From contig JANYFU010000153.1 of NCBI GenBank assembly GCA_025359665.1, forward strand, positions 1-36,143: 36,143 nt of DNA, written 5' to 3'. This document shows, in pieces, positions 1 through 8,070 of the stretch. How positions within the stretch are numbered: position 1 is the first letter of the stretch; each line of letters begins with the position of its first letter. The notes beneath the pieces were generated by a model. The model worked only from the letters and a program-made list of their open reading frames with translations. It was not told the DNA's origin and searched no databases. The position numbers and the translations under genes are program-made. This stretch comes from Caulobacteraceae bacterium (GTDB lineage Bacteria > Pseudomonadota > Alphaproteobacteria > Caulobacterales > Caulobacteraceae).

Positions 1-131
1 TGCTCGATCCCATCGTTGTTGTGCCAGATTCTGGCGTCCGGCGCATAGCAGGCGCGCACCGTCTCCGCGTCGCCGGCCTGAATGGCCCCCATGAACCGTT
101 CGGCCAGGTCCAGGATTTCGGATTCGATCAT
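1..131 (-). CDS. SnoaL/NTF2-like protein, N-terminal part (cut by window edge)
   Basis: The reading frame opens at an ATG (129-131) and stays open for 43 codons to the left edge. Visible residues include an N-terminal helix (ILDLAERFMGAIQAGDAETV) and then CYAPDARIWHNNDG, the usual start of the SnoaL-like/NTF2 cone fold, in which small proteins bind or isomerise hydrophobic ligands. A purine-rich GAGAG lies just upstream, and the gene begins 24 nt after the CoA-transferase stop, so it is probably the last visible member of the same minus-strand operon. Only about a third of a typical family member is present, so catalytic residues cannot be judged and the substrate is unknown. Confidence 0.7.
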   Translation of the reverse strand, partial: MIESEILDLAERFMGAIQAGDAETVRACYAPDARIWHNNDGIE

Positions 132-155
132 GCACTTGCTCTCAATTTTGTTTTT

Positions 156-2414
156 CTACCCCCGAAAGATCAGCCGCGCTTCGGCCAGCGCGCGGATCCG
201 GTCGATTTCGAAGCCGAATTCCCTCAACACCTCGACCGTATGCTCGCCCAGGTCCGGGTCAAGGCGCGTGAAGCCAGAAGCCCCACGGCTGAAGTCGGCG
301 TAGGCGCGGCTGGCCACCAGATCACCCCACATCGGATGGCGCCGCAGTTCGAAAAACCCACTCTCCCAGAGCCATTCCTCGCTTCGCGCCTCGTCGCCGC
401 GAAACACCGGCGCCGCGGGAACGCCAGCATCGCCCAGGGACGCCAACAACTCGCTCCGATCCCGCGGACGGATCAGTTCGAAGATCTCATAGGCGAGATC
501 GCCCCGCCTGGGCTGGCTCAGGATACCGGGGAACCTTGCGGTCCAGTCCTCTGCCCCCAACACCCGCTGCAGCGCCGCCGCTTGGGCTTCGCTGGTCAGG
601 CCGAGGGTGATCCAGCCATCGGCGCAAGGGTAATATCGGTCCAAGGCCGAAAACCCTACGCAGTCCCGTTCTCCGATAGGCGCGGACGGCGCGCCCGGCC
701 ATGTGGTCAGGGCGCCGGATTGAAAGAGTGCGCTTTGGGCGGCCAGGCAGGTCTCGACATTCTGGCCCAGGCCGCTCGTCTCCCTGGCGTTCAGCGCCGC
801 GATCACGCCAAACGCGGTCACCGCGGCGGTGGCCACATCGTTGACCGCCACCGAATGAAACACCGGCTCGTCCCCCGTTCCGCCCTGGGCGGCCATCATG
901 CCGCTACGCGCCTGAAGCAGGGGGTCGAACCCCGGCAAATGCGCCTCGGCGCCGGTCGATCCATAGGCGTTGATCGAGGCCGAGATGATGCGGGGATTGA
1001 TCGCTCGCAGGACGGTGTAGTCGATCCCCAGCCGTGATCGCACTCCAAGCCGATAGTTGTCGATCACCACGTCGGATTGCCGCGCCATGTCCAGGAACGC
1101 CGCCCTACCTTCCGGGGCCTTGAGGTTGAGGCCGACGCCCCGCTTGCCGCGGTTGTGGTTCATGAACCCGGGGCCGAACGGGCGGAACGGATCGCCTTCG
1201 GACGACTCGATCTTGATCACATCGGCCCCGAAATTGGCCAGGATACAGCTGGCGTAGGCCCCGGCGATTACCGTCCCGAGGTCCAGCACCCGAACCCCGG
1301 CCAGGGGTGGGCGGGGCTCCCCGCCAGCGGCGGGCGGCGCGGCTCGGGGCTGGGCGAAGACCTTCAACTCGCCGGGGCTCGCCTTCCGCATCAGGCCGCG
1401 CACCGAGCCCGGCGTCTCGCTCAGCTTGACAGGCACACCCGGCATCTCCACCGGCCCCAGCTTGGGATGCTCCAGCACCAGACGCATGGCGTTGTCGCCC
1501 ATCGGTCCGCTGTTCAGCCAGTCGGCCCGGTCTCCCACCGGCGCCGCTGGTACGTCGTGGGCGGCCAGCAGCGCCAGCCAGTGCGCCCGGGGCTGTTCGA
1601 GAAAAACCCGCTCGATAAGGGCGCCGGCGTCGATCATCGGCCCGGCCTCGGCGATCCGCCGGCGCAGTTGAAGAGCGTCGACCGCCTTCTCGAAGAAGTG
1701 TGGGAACAGGGTGGCCAGGAACAGCCATTGCCCATCGCCGCACCGGTAGAGCCGATAGCTGGCCGAGCCGCCCAGCGGGTGGCCCTGCATCATGCCGGGC
1801 GCATCCAGCAGCCCCACGGGCCCAGCGATCTCGGCGTTTCCGTGCGCGCCGCTGACCGTCACGGCTTGGCCCAACCCGGTGTGGAACCGGTCCTTCAGCG
1901 CCGCCCCCACGGCTGCGGCGGCCATCACCGCCTGACCATGCAACACCATCGGCATGACGTGCCAGATCGGCTGGTCGCCATAGCTGCCCTGCCGAAACGC
2001 CGTGCCGGTCAGGCCGGCCAGCATACCGTGATGCTCGGGCAGATGGCTCCACGGCCCGCTCACGCCGAACGGCGGAACCCACAAGTGGATCAGCCGCGGA
2101 AGACGCGCGGTCAGGCTCGCCGCGTCCAGACCCAGCGCCTCCAGGCGCCCCGGCGCGTGGTCGAACACCGCCACGTCGGCCCCGGCGAGCAGGTCGTTCA
2201 GCGCCGCCAGTCCCTCGGTGGTGTCTAAGTCCAGGACGGTCCGCGCCTTGCCCCGGTTCCAGGCCAGATAGCCGGGCTTGTCCTTGCCGCGATCGCCTCC
2301 AGGCGGTTCGACCTTGATCGCCTCGGCCCCGAAGTCGGCCAGCATCATCACCGCCATGGGCCCGGCCAAGCCCTGCGATACATCCAGAACCCGCAGTCCC
2401 TGAAACGCCGTCAC
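156..2414 (-). CDS. Double-domain class III (CaiB/BaiF) CoA-transferase
   Basis: This 752-residue protein consists of two CaiB/BaiF (family III CoA-transferase) domains in tandem, about 1-345 and 370-752. Each half opens with the family pattern (GLRVLDVSQGLAGPM; GVRVLDLGTVIAGAY) followed by FGA[ED].IK[VI]E. Members move CoA between carboxylic acids. Normally about 400 residues form an interlocked dimer, so the fusion should make a pseudo-dimer. The segment expected to hold the catalytic Asp reads LPGFDPLLQA in the second half (Asp near 497) but LPEHHGMLAG in the first, so only the C-terminal half looks competent. Translation starts at GTG with GGAG just upstream, 16 nt after the phosphatase gene. 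Neighbours suggest acyl-CoA catabolism; the substrate is unknown. Confidence 0.9.
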   Translation of the reverse strand: MTAFQGLRVLDVSQGLAGPMAVMMLADFGAEAIKVEPPGGDRGKDKPGYLAWNRGKARTVLDLDTTEGLAALNDLLAGADVAVFDHAPGRLEALGLDAASLTARLPRLIHLWVPPFGVSGPWSHLPEHHGMLAGLTGTAFRQGSYGDQPIWHVMPMVLHGQAVMAAAAVGAALKDRFHTGLGQAVTVSGAHGNAEIAGPVGLLDAPGMMQGHPLGGSASYRLYRCGDGQWLFLATLFPHFFEKAVDALQLRRRIAEAGPMIDAGALIERVFLEQPRAHWLALLAAHDVPAAPVGDRADWLNSGPMGDNAMRLVLEHPKLGPVEMPGVPVKLSETPGSVRGLMRKASPGELKVFAQPRAAPPAAGGEPRPPLAGVRVLDLGTVIAGAYASCILANFGADVIKIESSEGDPFRPFGPGFMNHNRGKRGVGLNLKAPEGRAAFLDMARQSDVVIDNYRLGVRSRLGIDYTVLRAINPRIISASINAYGSTGAEAHLPGFDPLLQARSGMMAAQGGTGDEPVFHSVAVNDVATAAVTAFGVIAALNARETSGLGQNVETCLAAQSALFQSGALTTWPGAPSAPIGERDCVGFSALDRYYPCADGWITLGLTSEAQAAALQRVLGAEDWTARFPGILSQPRRGDLAYEIFELIRPRDRSELLASLGDAGVPAAPVFRGDEARSEEWLWESGFFELRRHPMWGDLVASRAYADFSRGASGFTRLDPDLGEHTVEVLREFGFEIDRIRALAEARLIFRG

Positions 2415-2430
2415 CGCGATCTCCAGTCTC

Positions 2431-3006
2431 TCAGCCGTCGCGCAGGTGGGCGATGTCGTTCAGGCTGACCAGATTGCGCTCGCCGCTCCTGGCGCAAAGA
2501 TAGCGATGGATGCTGGTGTAGCGGGGTTCGAAAAATAGCCGGGGAGTCATGTCCAGCACGTGGGCGGTCCAGACATTTATCACCCCGCCATGACAGAACA
2601 CCGCGATCCTTTGACCCGAGTGGCGCGCGACCATCGTCTCCAGGGCGCGGACCACGGTGTTCTGGAAGTCGACGATATTCCCCCGGTCGCGTCCCCGCGC
2701 CACGAACCGCGCCCAGGCCTCGTAGTTGTCGCGCTTAAGCTCTTCCATGGGCGTATAGGAACCGGCGTTCCGGTCGAATTCCACGATGCCGTCTTCGGTG
2801 ACAACTTCAAGGCCGGCAAGGGTGGCATAGGGCTCGGCGGTCTGGATCGCCCGACGCATGGTGCTGGAATAGATCGCGTCGATGCTTTCACGAGCCAGAA
2901 CGCCAGCCACCCGCCGCGACTGTTCCAGCCCTTCGATGGCCAACGGCGGGTCGGACGTTTCGGCGCTACGGACCGGCAGGCCGTGCCGGATCAGAATCAG
3001 TTCCAT
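2431..3006 (-). CDS. Histidine phosphatase family protein (phosphoglycerate mutase-like)
   Basis: This 191-residue protein has the branch-2H fold signature: the phospho-accepting histidine in LIRHG (Arg7-His8-Gly9), the second arginine region SSTMRRAIQTAEP, an acidic EFDRNAG segment and the second catalytic histidine in FCHGGVINV. Such enzymes remove phosphate from sugars, nucleotides, cofactors or proteins, and the sequence alone does not say which. The ATG follows the stop of the GST gene with no gap, so the two are translationally coupled. Its place among CoA-ester genes is shared with similar gene strings in other alphaproteobacteria, but a catabolic role is only inferred. Confidence 0.88.
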   Translation of the reverse strand: MELILIRHGLPVRSAETSDPPLAIEGLEQSRRVAGVLARESIDAIYSSTMRRAIQTAEPYATLAGLEVVTEDGIVEFDRNAGSYTPMEELKRDNYEAWARFVARGRDRGNIVDFQNTVVRALETMVARHSGQRIAVFCHGGVINVWTAHVLDMTPRLFFEPRYTSIHRYLCARSGERNLVSLNDIAHLRDG

Positions 3007-3639
3007 TCAGGCCGGCGCCTGTTCGGCGGCGATCACCCGCGCCACCGCCGGGTCCGCCGACATTCGGGCATAGTGGTCGGCGACCTTGGGCCATCGGGCG
3101 ATGTCCAAGCCGTCGATAGCCAGCCAGGTGGACAGCGTAAACAGGTAGGGGTCGCAGATCGAATAGGGGTCGCCCATCACCCACGGCCCGGCGAACATCC
3201 TGGTTTCGATCAGGTCGAAACAGTCGCCAACCACCTGCGGCGCCTTGCGTTTGATCTCTTCAATCGCGGCGGGATCGTCGGCCCAGCGATAGCCGCGCAC
3301 CCGATGCGCGCGGGCCGGATGGACCGTCGAACACAGATAGCCGATGAAGGCCTGAACCTCGGCGAAGGCGAACGCATCGTCCAGGGGCGCCAGCTTCGCC
3401 GCCGGAAAGCTCTGGGCGATGAAGGTCAGTATGGCCGGCGTCTCGGTGACCACCCCCCGGGGCGTGACCAGGGCCGGAACCCGCCCCTTCGGATTGATAG
3501 CCAGATAGTCGGGCTCACGCTGAGCGTTGGCGCGGAAGTCCAACCGGGTGGCGACGTAGTCGGCCCCTGATTGTTCCAGCGCGATGTGCGAAGCCAGGGC
3601 GCAGGTGCCCGGTGCGTAGTAGAGGGTGAGGTCGGTCAA
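3007..3639 (-). CDS. Glutathione S-transferase family protein
   Basis: The N-terminal thioredoxin-like domain carries LYYAPGTCALASHIALEQSG, the beta-class GST pattern with a Cys in the active-site loop, then NPKGRVPAL with the cis-proline and TETPAI for glutathione binding. The all-helical C-terminal domain ends with SICDPYLFTLSTWL. Total length of about 210 residues is normal. There is no ATG: the candidate starts are TTG at 3639, one base after the enoyl-CoA hydratase stop with AGG upstream, or TTG at 3654, overlapping that gene by 14 nt. I prefer 3639 for spacing. It would conjugate or remove glutathione from an electrophilic intermediate of the pathway encoded around it. Confidence 0.87.
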   Translation of the reverse strand: MTDLTLYYAPGTCALASHIALEQSGADYVATRLDFRANAQREPDYLAINPKGRVPALVTPRGVVTETPAILTFIAQSFPAAKLAPLDDAFAFAEVQAFIGYLCSTVHPARAHRVRGYRWADDPAAIEEIKRKAPQVVGDCFDLIETRMFAGPWVMGDPYSICDPYLFTLSTWLAIDGLDIARWPKVADHYARMSADPAVARVIAAEQAPA

Positions 3640-3640
3640 G

Positions 3641-4480
3641 TCAGGCCTCGCCAAGTTGGCCGCTGAGTTCCGCCACCTTCAGTTCGCCCTCCCGGGTCTG
3701 GCCGCCGATGGTCAGGAATTTGGCCATGTTGCGCTGGCCGCTGGCCGTGCGGGTCAGCTGTTGGAACAGGTAGCTCTCGTCGGCCAGGCCGTCATGCAAC
3801 GGTTTGTCGGCGCTGTTGATCGATTGCTTGGTCAATCTCACCGCCTCTTCCGGGAACGAGGCGATCCGGTTGGCCAGAGCGGCCACATAGGGACCAATTT
3901 CATCGGCCGCCATGGCGCGGTTCAGATAGCCCCAGGCCTCGGCCGTTTCGGCGTCGAGGTCGATCCCGCCCAGGATCACTTCGATCGCGCGGTGGCGGCC
4001 GATCAGCCGCGGCATTCGCTGGGTGCCCGTGCCGCCCGGCAATATGCCCAGGGGAACTTCCATCTGGTTGACGATGGTCTTGCCCTTGACGCCGAAACGC
4101 ATGTCGAAGCTCATCGAGATCTCGCTGCCGCCGCCCCCGACCCGGCCCTCGATCTGGGCGATGGTCACCTTGTCCATTGTCCTGAAGCGCTCGCACATCA
4201 CGTGATAGGCGTTGCGATCCCAGGCCTCCCGCGTGGCCGGCGTGTCGGTGGGAAAGGTCAGGATCGCCCCGACGTCGAAATGGGCCAGGAAGAAATCGGG
4301 GTCGGCGCTCTTGAGCACGAATACCAGCGCGTCCGGGTCCGCGGCCAGCTCTTCGGACAGCCGGGCCAGTTCGGCGTAGAGTTCCAGGGTGATGATATTG
4401 ATCGGCGGCGCATCGACCGTGGCGGTGACCACCCGGCCATCGCGGGCGAAGTGGATCAGGCGGTAGCCCTCATAGGCCAT
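3641..4480 (-). CDS. Enoyl-CoA hydratase/isomerase family protein
   Basis: This 279-residue protein has the crotonase fold. The oxyanion-hole and catalytic segments are recognisable: EGRVGGGGSEISMSFDMRFG contains the first catalytic Glu in GGGSE, and QMEVPLGILPGGTGTQRMP contains the second, with the family pattern LG.LPG.GTQR. Both glutamates needed for hydration of 2-enoyl-CoA are therefore present. The ATG has AGGGA upstream. It is the first gene after the ndh stop (34 nt away) and is followed immediately by the GST gene, which suggests one transcription unit for breakdown of an unsaturated acyl-CoA. The precise substrate cannot be read from the sequence. Confidence 0.9.
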   Translation of the reverse strand: MAYEGYRLIHFARDGRVVTATVDAPPINIITLELYAELARLSEELAADPDALVFVLKSADPDFFLAHFDVGAILTFPTDTPATREAWDRNAYHVMCERFRTMDKVTIAQIEGRVGGGGSEISMSFDMRFGVKGKTIVNQMEVPLGILPGGTGTQRMPRLIGRHRAIEVILGGIDLDAETAEAWGYLNRAMAADEIGPYVAALANRIASFPEEAVRLTKQSINSADKPLHDGLADESYLFQQLTRTASGQRNMAKFLTIGGQTREGELKVAELSGQLGEA

Positions 4481-4493
4481 GGTGTTCCCTCAT

Positions 4494-4534
4494 GCTTGTC
4501 TCAAGTCCGGTTTTCTAACCGGCGAGAGACAAGC
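4494..4534. terminator. Bulged hairpin spanning the ndh stop codon
   Basis: Outer arms GCTTGTCTC (4494-4502) and GAGACAAGC (4526-4534) are exact complements, and inner arms CCGGTT (4507-4512) and AACCGG (4517-4522) close a 4-nt loop. The ndh TAG lies at the apex. No T-run follows on either strand, so this may be a 3'-end stabiliser or processing site rather than a simple intrinsic terminator. It separates ndh from the enoyl-CoA hydratase gene. Confidence 0.45.
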
Positions 4535-5867
4535 TAGGGGCAGGGGAAGCGATCGGCAATTGTCTTATCTCGGGCGGGGCCTTCGCCAGCCCGCCGCCGG
4601 TGATCAGCCGCGCGCCCCGATTGAAGGTCAGATAGTTCCACAGCCAGTTCATCCCCACGATCAGGCGGCTTCGGAAGCCGACCAGGAAATACAGGTGCGC
4701 GGTCGACCAGATCAGCCAGGCCGCCAGCCCCGACATCCGCATCCAGCCAAAGTCGATCACCGCTCTTTGCCGGCCAACGGTGGCCAGGGTGCCGAAGTTG
4801 CGATAGCGAAACGGCGTCGTGGCGTTCTGGCCGCGGGTGCGCGCGGTGATCAGCTTGGCCACGTGGGCGCCTTCCTGTTTGGCGGCGGGCGCGATGCCGG
4901 GCACCGGCTGGCCGTTCCGGTCGATCACCGCGGCCGTGTCGCCGATCACATAGATCTCCGGCCGGCCCGGAACGCTGAGATCCGGCTCCACGAGCACTCG
5001 CCCGCCACGGTCGCTCTTGGCTCCCAGCCACTGGGCGGCCGCGGAGGCCTGAAAGCCGGCGGCCCAGATCACCGTCATGGTGTCGATATGCTCCTCGCCC
5101 ATCGTGATCCCGTGTTCGTCGATGGCGGTGACCCGGCTGTTCAGCATCACCTTGACCCCCAGCGACTCCAGCGCCTTGCGCGCCGCTTCCCCCAGATCCT
5201 GCGGGAAGGTCGCCAGCAGGCGCGACCCAGCCTCCACCAGCAAGATCCGCACGCAGGTCGGGGTGACGAAGTGGAAGTCCATCGCCGCCATGTGCCGGGT
5301 CAGCTCCGCCACCGCGCCGGCCATCTCAACGCCGGTCGGACCGCCGCCGATAATCACGAAAGTCAGGAATTCATCCCGGCGCGAGACGTTCTCCTGGCGA
5401 TTGGTCTCGGCCAGTTCCATGGCCAGCAGGATCTTCGAGCGCACCCTGGTGGCGTCGTCGATGGTCTTGATCCCCGGCGCGTGTTCGGCCCAGTCGTCGT
5501 GGCCGAAATAGCTGTGCCGGGCGCCCGAGGCCAGGACTAGAAAGTCGTAGGCCAGGGTCGCGCCGGTGGCCAGCGAAAGGCTCCTGGTGTTGGCGTCGAC
5601 TCCGGTCACCTCGTCCAGCAGCACATGGGTGTGCCTCTGGCTCCGCACGATCGTGCGGATCGGCGCGGCGATATCGGCCGGAGACAGGGCCGCGGTCGCC
5701 ACCTGATAGAGCAGCGGCTGAAACAGATGATGGTTCTGGCGATCGACGATGGTCACATCGACATCGGCCGACCTCAGGCCGTGCGCCACCGCCAGGCCGC
5801 CAAAGCCGGCGCCGACGATCACCACATGCGGCCGCTTGCCCGACTCGGCGGGGTTTTGGATTTGCAT
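4515..5867 (-). CDS. ndh: Type II NADH:quinone oxidoreductase (NDH-2)
   Basis: This 450-residue flavoprotein has two dinucleotide-binding segments: VVIVGAGFGGLAVAHGLR near residue 14 for FAD and FVIIGGGPTGVEMAGAVAEL in the middle for NADH. The FAD-closing motif is EIYVIGDTAAV. HHLFQPLLYQVATAALSP is a strong NDH-2 hallmark, and a hydrophobic C-terminal stretch (AWLIWSTAHLYFLVGFRSR) fits membrane attachment. The enzyme passes electrons from NADH to quinone without pumping protons. I chose ATG 5867 because AGGAAG lies upstream; a longer frame exists but has no such site. It starts 29 nt after bufC2 on the same strand, so it may be read through from the bufferin promoter. Confidence 0.93.
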   Translation of the reverse strand: MQIQNPAESGKRPHVVIVGAGFGGLAVAHGLRSADVDVTIVDRQNHHLFQPLLYQVATAALSPADIAAPIRTIVRSQRHTHVLLDEVTGVDANTRSLSLATGATLAYDFLVLASGARHSYFGHDDWAEHAPGIKTIDDATRVRSKILLAMELAETNRQENVSRRDEFLTFVIIGGGPTGVEMAGAVAELTRHMAAMDFHFVTPTCVRILLVEAGSRLLATFPQDLGEAARKALESLGVKVMLNSRVTAIDEHGITMGEEHIDTMTVIWAAGFQASAAAQWLGAKSDRGGRVLVEPDLSVPGRPEIYVIGDTAAVIDRNGQPVPGIAPAAKQEGAHVAKLITARTRGQNATTPFRYRNFGTLATVGRQRAVIDFGWMRMSGLAAWLIWSTAHLYFLVGFRSRLIVGMNWLWNYLTFNRGARLITGGGLAKAPPEIRQLPIASPAPSLSLAG

Positions 5868-5896
5868 CGTGTGTCTTCCTGAAGGCCGTGTCGACG

Positions 5897-6652
5897 TTAG
5901 CCGGGGTCGGCGCCGATGACGAGTTTCTCGGAAAACCACTGGCCGAGCAGACCCCCGACAAAGGCGGCGGCGTCATCCGGGTTGGGCAGGTCGGCGGCCA
6001 GTTCCGCGTACAGAACGCCGAACGGCGCTCCATCGGCCGCCCGGCGCAAGGCGCGGTATTCCACGGCGTCCAGGCTGCGGAATCGTGGCGACAAATCGCC
6101 ACGCCAAACCGCCAGGGCGTGAAATGTGCCCAGGCGGGCGACAGCCGGCGGCGTCGTCTCCTCGGCCATGGCGTTCCAAAGCGCGACGCAGTTGGTCACC
6201 ATCGGGCGCATGACCAAGGTCGGAGCGAGGCGCAGCACCGCGGTCTCCCAGTCGATCCCGGCAATGACGATAGGGTCCTGAACTTTCGAATCTATGCCGT
6301 CAAAGGCGCGCCGCAGGCTCCAGTCCAGCCACGCCACTTCCTCGACCTCCGGATCGGCGCGATAGAGGCTGGCGAGGGTCGTCTCAAAGCCATCGCCGTA
6401 GTCGTTCAACGTCCAGCTATGGGGCGGATGCTCGGCGATATGCTCCAGGGCCGCGGTTTCGAATGCGTCCTCCCCCAGCCAGGCGGCGGTCTTCTCGTAG
6501 GTGTCTCGCAGGCAGGCGATCAGGGTCGCGCGAAACGCATGATGATAGACCGCGAGGCCCCGATGCGCGTCCACGGCGATCGCCGGTTCGATGTCTGGCT
6601 TCGCCGCGACGATGAAGGCGCAAAAGTCGCGCTGGATCTGGGCGAGGGTCAT
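5897..6652 (-). CDS. bufC2: BufC2: DUF2063 partner of the bufferin-modifying enzyme
   Basis: This 251-residue protein belongs to the DUF2063 (putative DNA-binding/RRE-like) family, which pairs with DUF692 enzymes. Recognisable parts are the N-terminal helix with YHHAFRATLIACLRDTYEKT (the usual Y..n....L...yp.t...lG pattern), EHIAEHPPHSWTLNDYGDGF and the EVAWLDWSLRRAFDG helix. In studied systems this partner helps to recognise the precursor peptide and deliver it to the oxidase. Its ATG overlaps the bufB2 stop (ATGA), so the two are translationally coupled. The 'C2' label follows from gene order beside a six-cysteine BufA2-type precursor. Confidence 0.87.
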   Translation of the reverse strand: MTLAQIQRDFCAFIVAAKPDIEPAIAVDAHRGLAVYHHAFRATLIACLRDTYEKTAAWLGEDAFETAALEHIAEHPPHSWTLNDYGDGFETTLASLYRADPEVEEVAWLDWSLRRAFDGIDSKVQDPIVIAGIDWETAVLRLAPTLVMRPMVTNCVALWNAMAEETTPPAVARLGTFHALAVWRGDLSPRFRSLDAVEYRALRRAADGAPFGVLYAELAADLPNPDDAAAFVGGLLGQWFSEKLVIGADPG

Positions 6653-7491
6653 GCCGCGACCTGTTCGAGGGACGTGGCCAGACGGCGCGCCTGGTCCATC
6701 TCCGCCAGCAGATCGTCAAGTGGAGGGATGTTGTCGTCGCGCTCGATCATTGTGGCGGCCGGACCAAACAGCGCACAGGCGGCCTCATAGAGCGTCCAGA
6801 CCGGATCGGGTACGGGTTGGTCGTGGGTGTCGATCAACAGGCCTGAGCGTCCGGTCGTATGGCCCGCAAGATGAATCTGGCGAACGCTATTGGCCGGAAT
6901 CCCGGCCAGATAGGGCAGCGGATCGAACCCGTGGTTGGTTCCGCTGACATATATGTTGTTAATATCCAACAGCAGATAGCAGCCCGTCCGTCGGCACATT
7001 TCCGTCAGAAATTCCCATTCCTTCAGGCAATCTTCGGCGAAGGTCAGATAGGTGGAGGCGTTTTCGAGCAGGATCGGTCGGTCCAGAATGTCCTGCGCCT
7101 GGGTGATGTTGGCGCAGACCAGATCGAGAACCTCCTCCGTATACGGAAGGGGTAGCAGGTCGTGGGCGTTGAATCCGTCGACGCCGGTCCAACAGAGATG
7201 GTCGGAAATCCAGATTGGATCGATCCGGTCGGCCAGGGTCTTGAGGTGGCGCATATAGTCCGGCTTCAGGCCGTCGGCCGAGCCGATCGACATCGAAACT
7301 CCATGCATCGCCACCGGATATCGCGCCCTGACCTGGTCAATGACCGTCAGAGGGCGTCCGCCCTTGACCATAAAATTCTCGGCGATGATCTCGACGAAAT
7401 CGACCGGGGCTTCGCCAGCGATGAAGCTCGGATAATGCTGGGGCCTCATGCCTAGGCCAAAGCCCACGAAGGGTTCAATTGAACTGGACAT
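6649..7491 (-). CDS. bufB2: BufB2: DUF692 multinuclear iron oxidase (MNIO) for bufferin maturation
   Basis: This 280-residue TIM-barrel protein belongs to the DUF692/MNIO family. Metal-ligand motifs appear in order: VEIIAENFM, PVAMHGVSMSIGS, ISDHLCW, ILLENASTYL, LLLDINNIYVS, RQIHLAGH, LIDTHDQPV and TMIERDDNIPPL. Family members bind two or three iron ions and use oxygen to turn peptide cysteines into modified groups such as thiooxazoles. I place the start at ATG 7491 (MSSSIEPF), because the frame further upstream only shadows bufA2; GAGG is a weak ribosome site. It follows bufA2 by 56 nt, with a strong hairpin between them, and overlaps bufC2. Confidence 0.92.
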   Translation of the reverse strand: MSSSIEPFVGFGLGMRPQHYPSFIAGEAPVDFVEIIAENFMVKGGRPLTVIDQVRARYPVAMHGVSMSIGSADGLKPDYMRHLKTLADRIDPIWISDHLCWTGVDGFNAHDLLPLPYTEEVLDLVCANITQAQDILDRPILLENASTYLTFAEDCLKEWEFLTEMCRRTGCYLLLDINNIYVSGTNHGFDPLPYLAGIPANSVRQIHLAGHTTGRSGLLIDTHDQPVPDPVWTLYEAACALFGPAATMIERDDNIPPLDDLLAEMDQARRLATSLEQVAA

Positions 7492-7504
7492 CGGCGTTCG
7501 CCTC

Positions 7505-7538
7505 AAAAGAAGATCCGGCCGGGGGAAAGCCGGCCGGA
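7505..7538 (-). terminator. Hairpin with T-rich tail between bufA2 and bufB2 (attenuator)
   Basis: Arms TCCGGCCGG (7514-7522) and CCGGCCGGA (7530-7538) form a perfect 9-bp stem with a 7-nt loop, starting 9 nt beyond the bufA2 stop. On the transcribed minus strand the stem is followed by CTTCTTTT. This resembles an intrinsic terminator. Because bufB2 has no other visible promoter, it probably acts as a partial terminator or 3' stabiliser that makes far more peptide mRNA than enzyme mRNA. Confidence 0.65.
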
Positions 7539-7547
7539 CCTCAAAAA

Positions 7548-7814
7548 TCACGGCTGGGTGGTCGTGCCGCCCTTGGCCGCGCAGCTCTTGGCGCTGAGCG
7601 CCTTGAAGCCCTGGCCCTTGCAGTCGTTCTGGCCCTTGCAGTCGTGGGTGTAGGACTTGCAGTCGGAGGTGCCCTTGCAGGTGTTCACGCCGAAGCAATG
7701 GACGACTTCGGCCTTGGCCTTGGCGCCTTCCGCATGGACGGATGTGGTGACGCCCGCCGACAGGGCGAAGATCGCGGCGGCGGCGGCGAGGCCGAAGTTG
7801 GGTTTCATGCTCAT
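7548..7814 (-). CDS. bufA2: BufA2-type bufferin precursor, six cysteines
   Basis: This 88-residue preprotein has a Sec signal peptide (basic MSMKPNF, hydrophobic [12 protein letters not shown], likely cleavage after SVHA, residue 28). The mature part has six cysteines at 40, 46, 52, 59, 65 and 78, arranged in CxGxxxCK and DCKGQ-type repeats. That fits the six-cysteine class of bufferins (BufA2), periplasmic metallophores whose cysteines are modified by the adjacent DUF692 enzyme and which bind copper. I start at ATG 7814 because AGGAG lies 9 nt upstream; 7808 is an alternative and a longer frame to 7847 lacks support. An exact sigma-F promoter lies about 50 nt upstream. Confidence 0.88.
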   Translation of the reverse strand: MSMKPNFGLAAAAAIFALSAGVTTSVHAEGAKAKAEVVHCFGVNTCKGTSDCKSYTHDCKGQNDCKGQGFKALSAKSCAAKGGTTTQP

Positions 7815-7861
7815 ATCTCGTCTCTCCTGGGGATTGATTGTCGCCATCTGGCAATGGTGGG

Positions 7862-7888
7862 TTCGACGCCCCAGTGGCCTTGGTTACA
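7862..7888 (-). promoter_or_regulatory. Sigma-F promoter of bufA2
   Basis: On the minus strand this is TGTAACC, 16 nt, CGAA, an exact match to the motif I recall for Caulobacter sigma-F. The CGAA box ends 47 nt before the bufA2 ATG, leaving a leader of roughly 40 nt that contains the AGGAG ribosome site. The same motif occurs four more times at this locus. Confidence 0.88.
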
Positions 7889-7961
7889 GCTGACGTAATA
7901 TTTTTGGCCGCGATGACCGCTATCTGTCCTTGATTATATTGTTATGGGGCGCGCCGCCGAT

Positions 7962-7988
7962 TGTAACCGGCCATCGCGAACCGTCGAA
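7962..7988 (+). promoter_or_regulatory. Sigma-F promoter of bufA1
   Basis: TGTAACC (7962-7968), exactly 16 nt, then CGAA (7985-7988), 82 nt before the bufA1 ATG. It faces away from the bufA2 promoter, with 73 nt between them that I can assign to nothing else. The AT-rich stretch between them (around 7896-7945) could hold a further regulator site, but none is recognisable. Confidence 0.88.
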
Positions 7989-8070
7989 GACGTCACCGTG
8001 ACCCGCTCGACACAGCCCACGGGGTCACGGCGCCGCCGCGCCGGGGCTCAACCCGAAGAAAGTCAGCACC

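Noticed and set aside
6649-7854. A 401-residue version of BufB2 starting at 7854.
   Set aside because: Its first 121 codons are an out-of-frame copy of bufA2, rich in Arg and without homology to the family. The DUF692 domain begins at ATG 7491.
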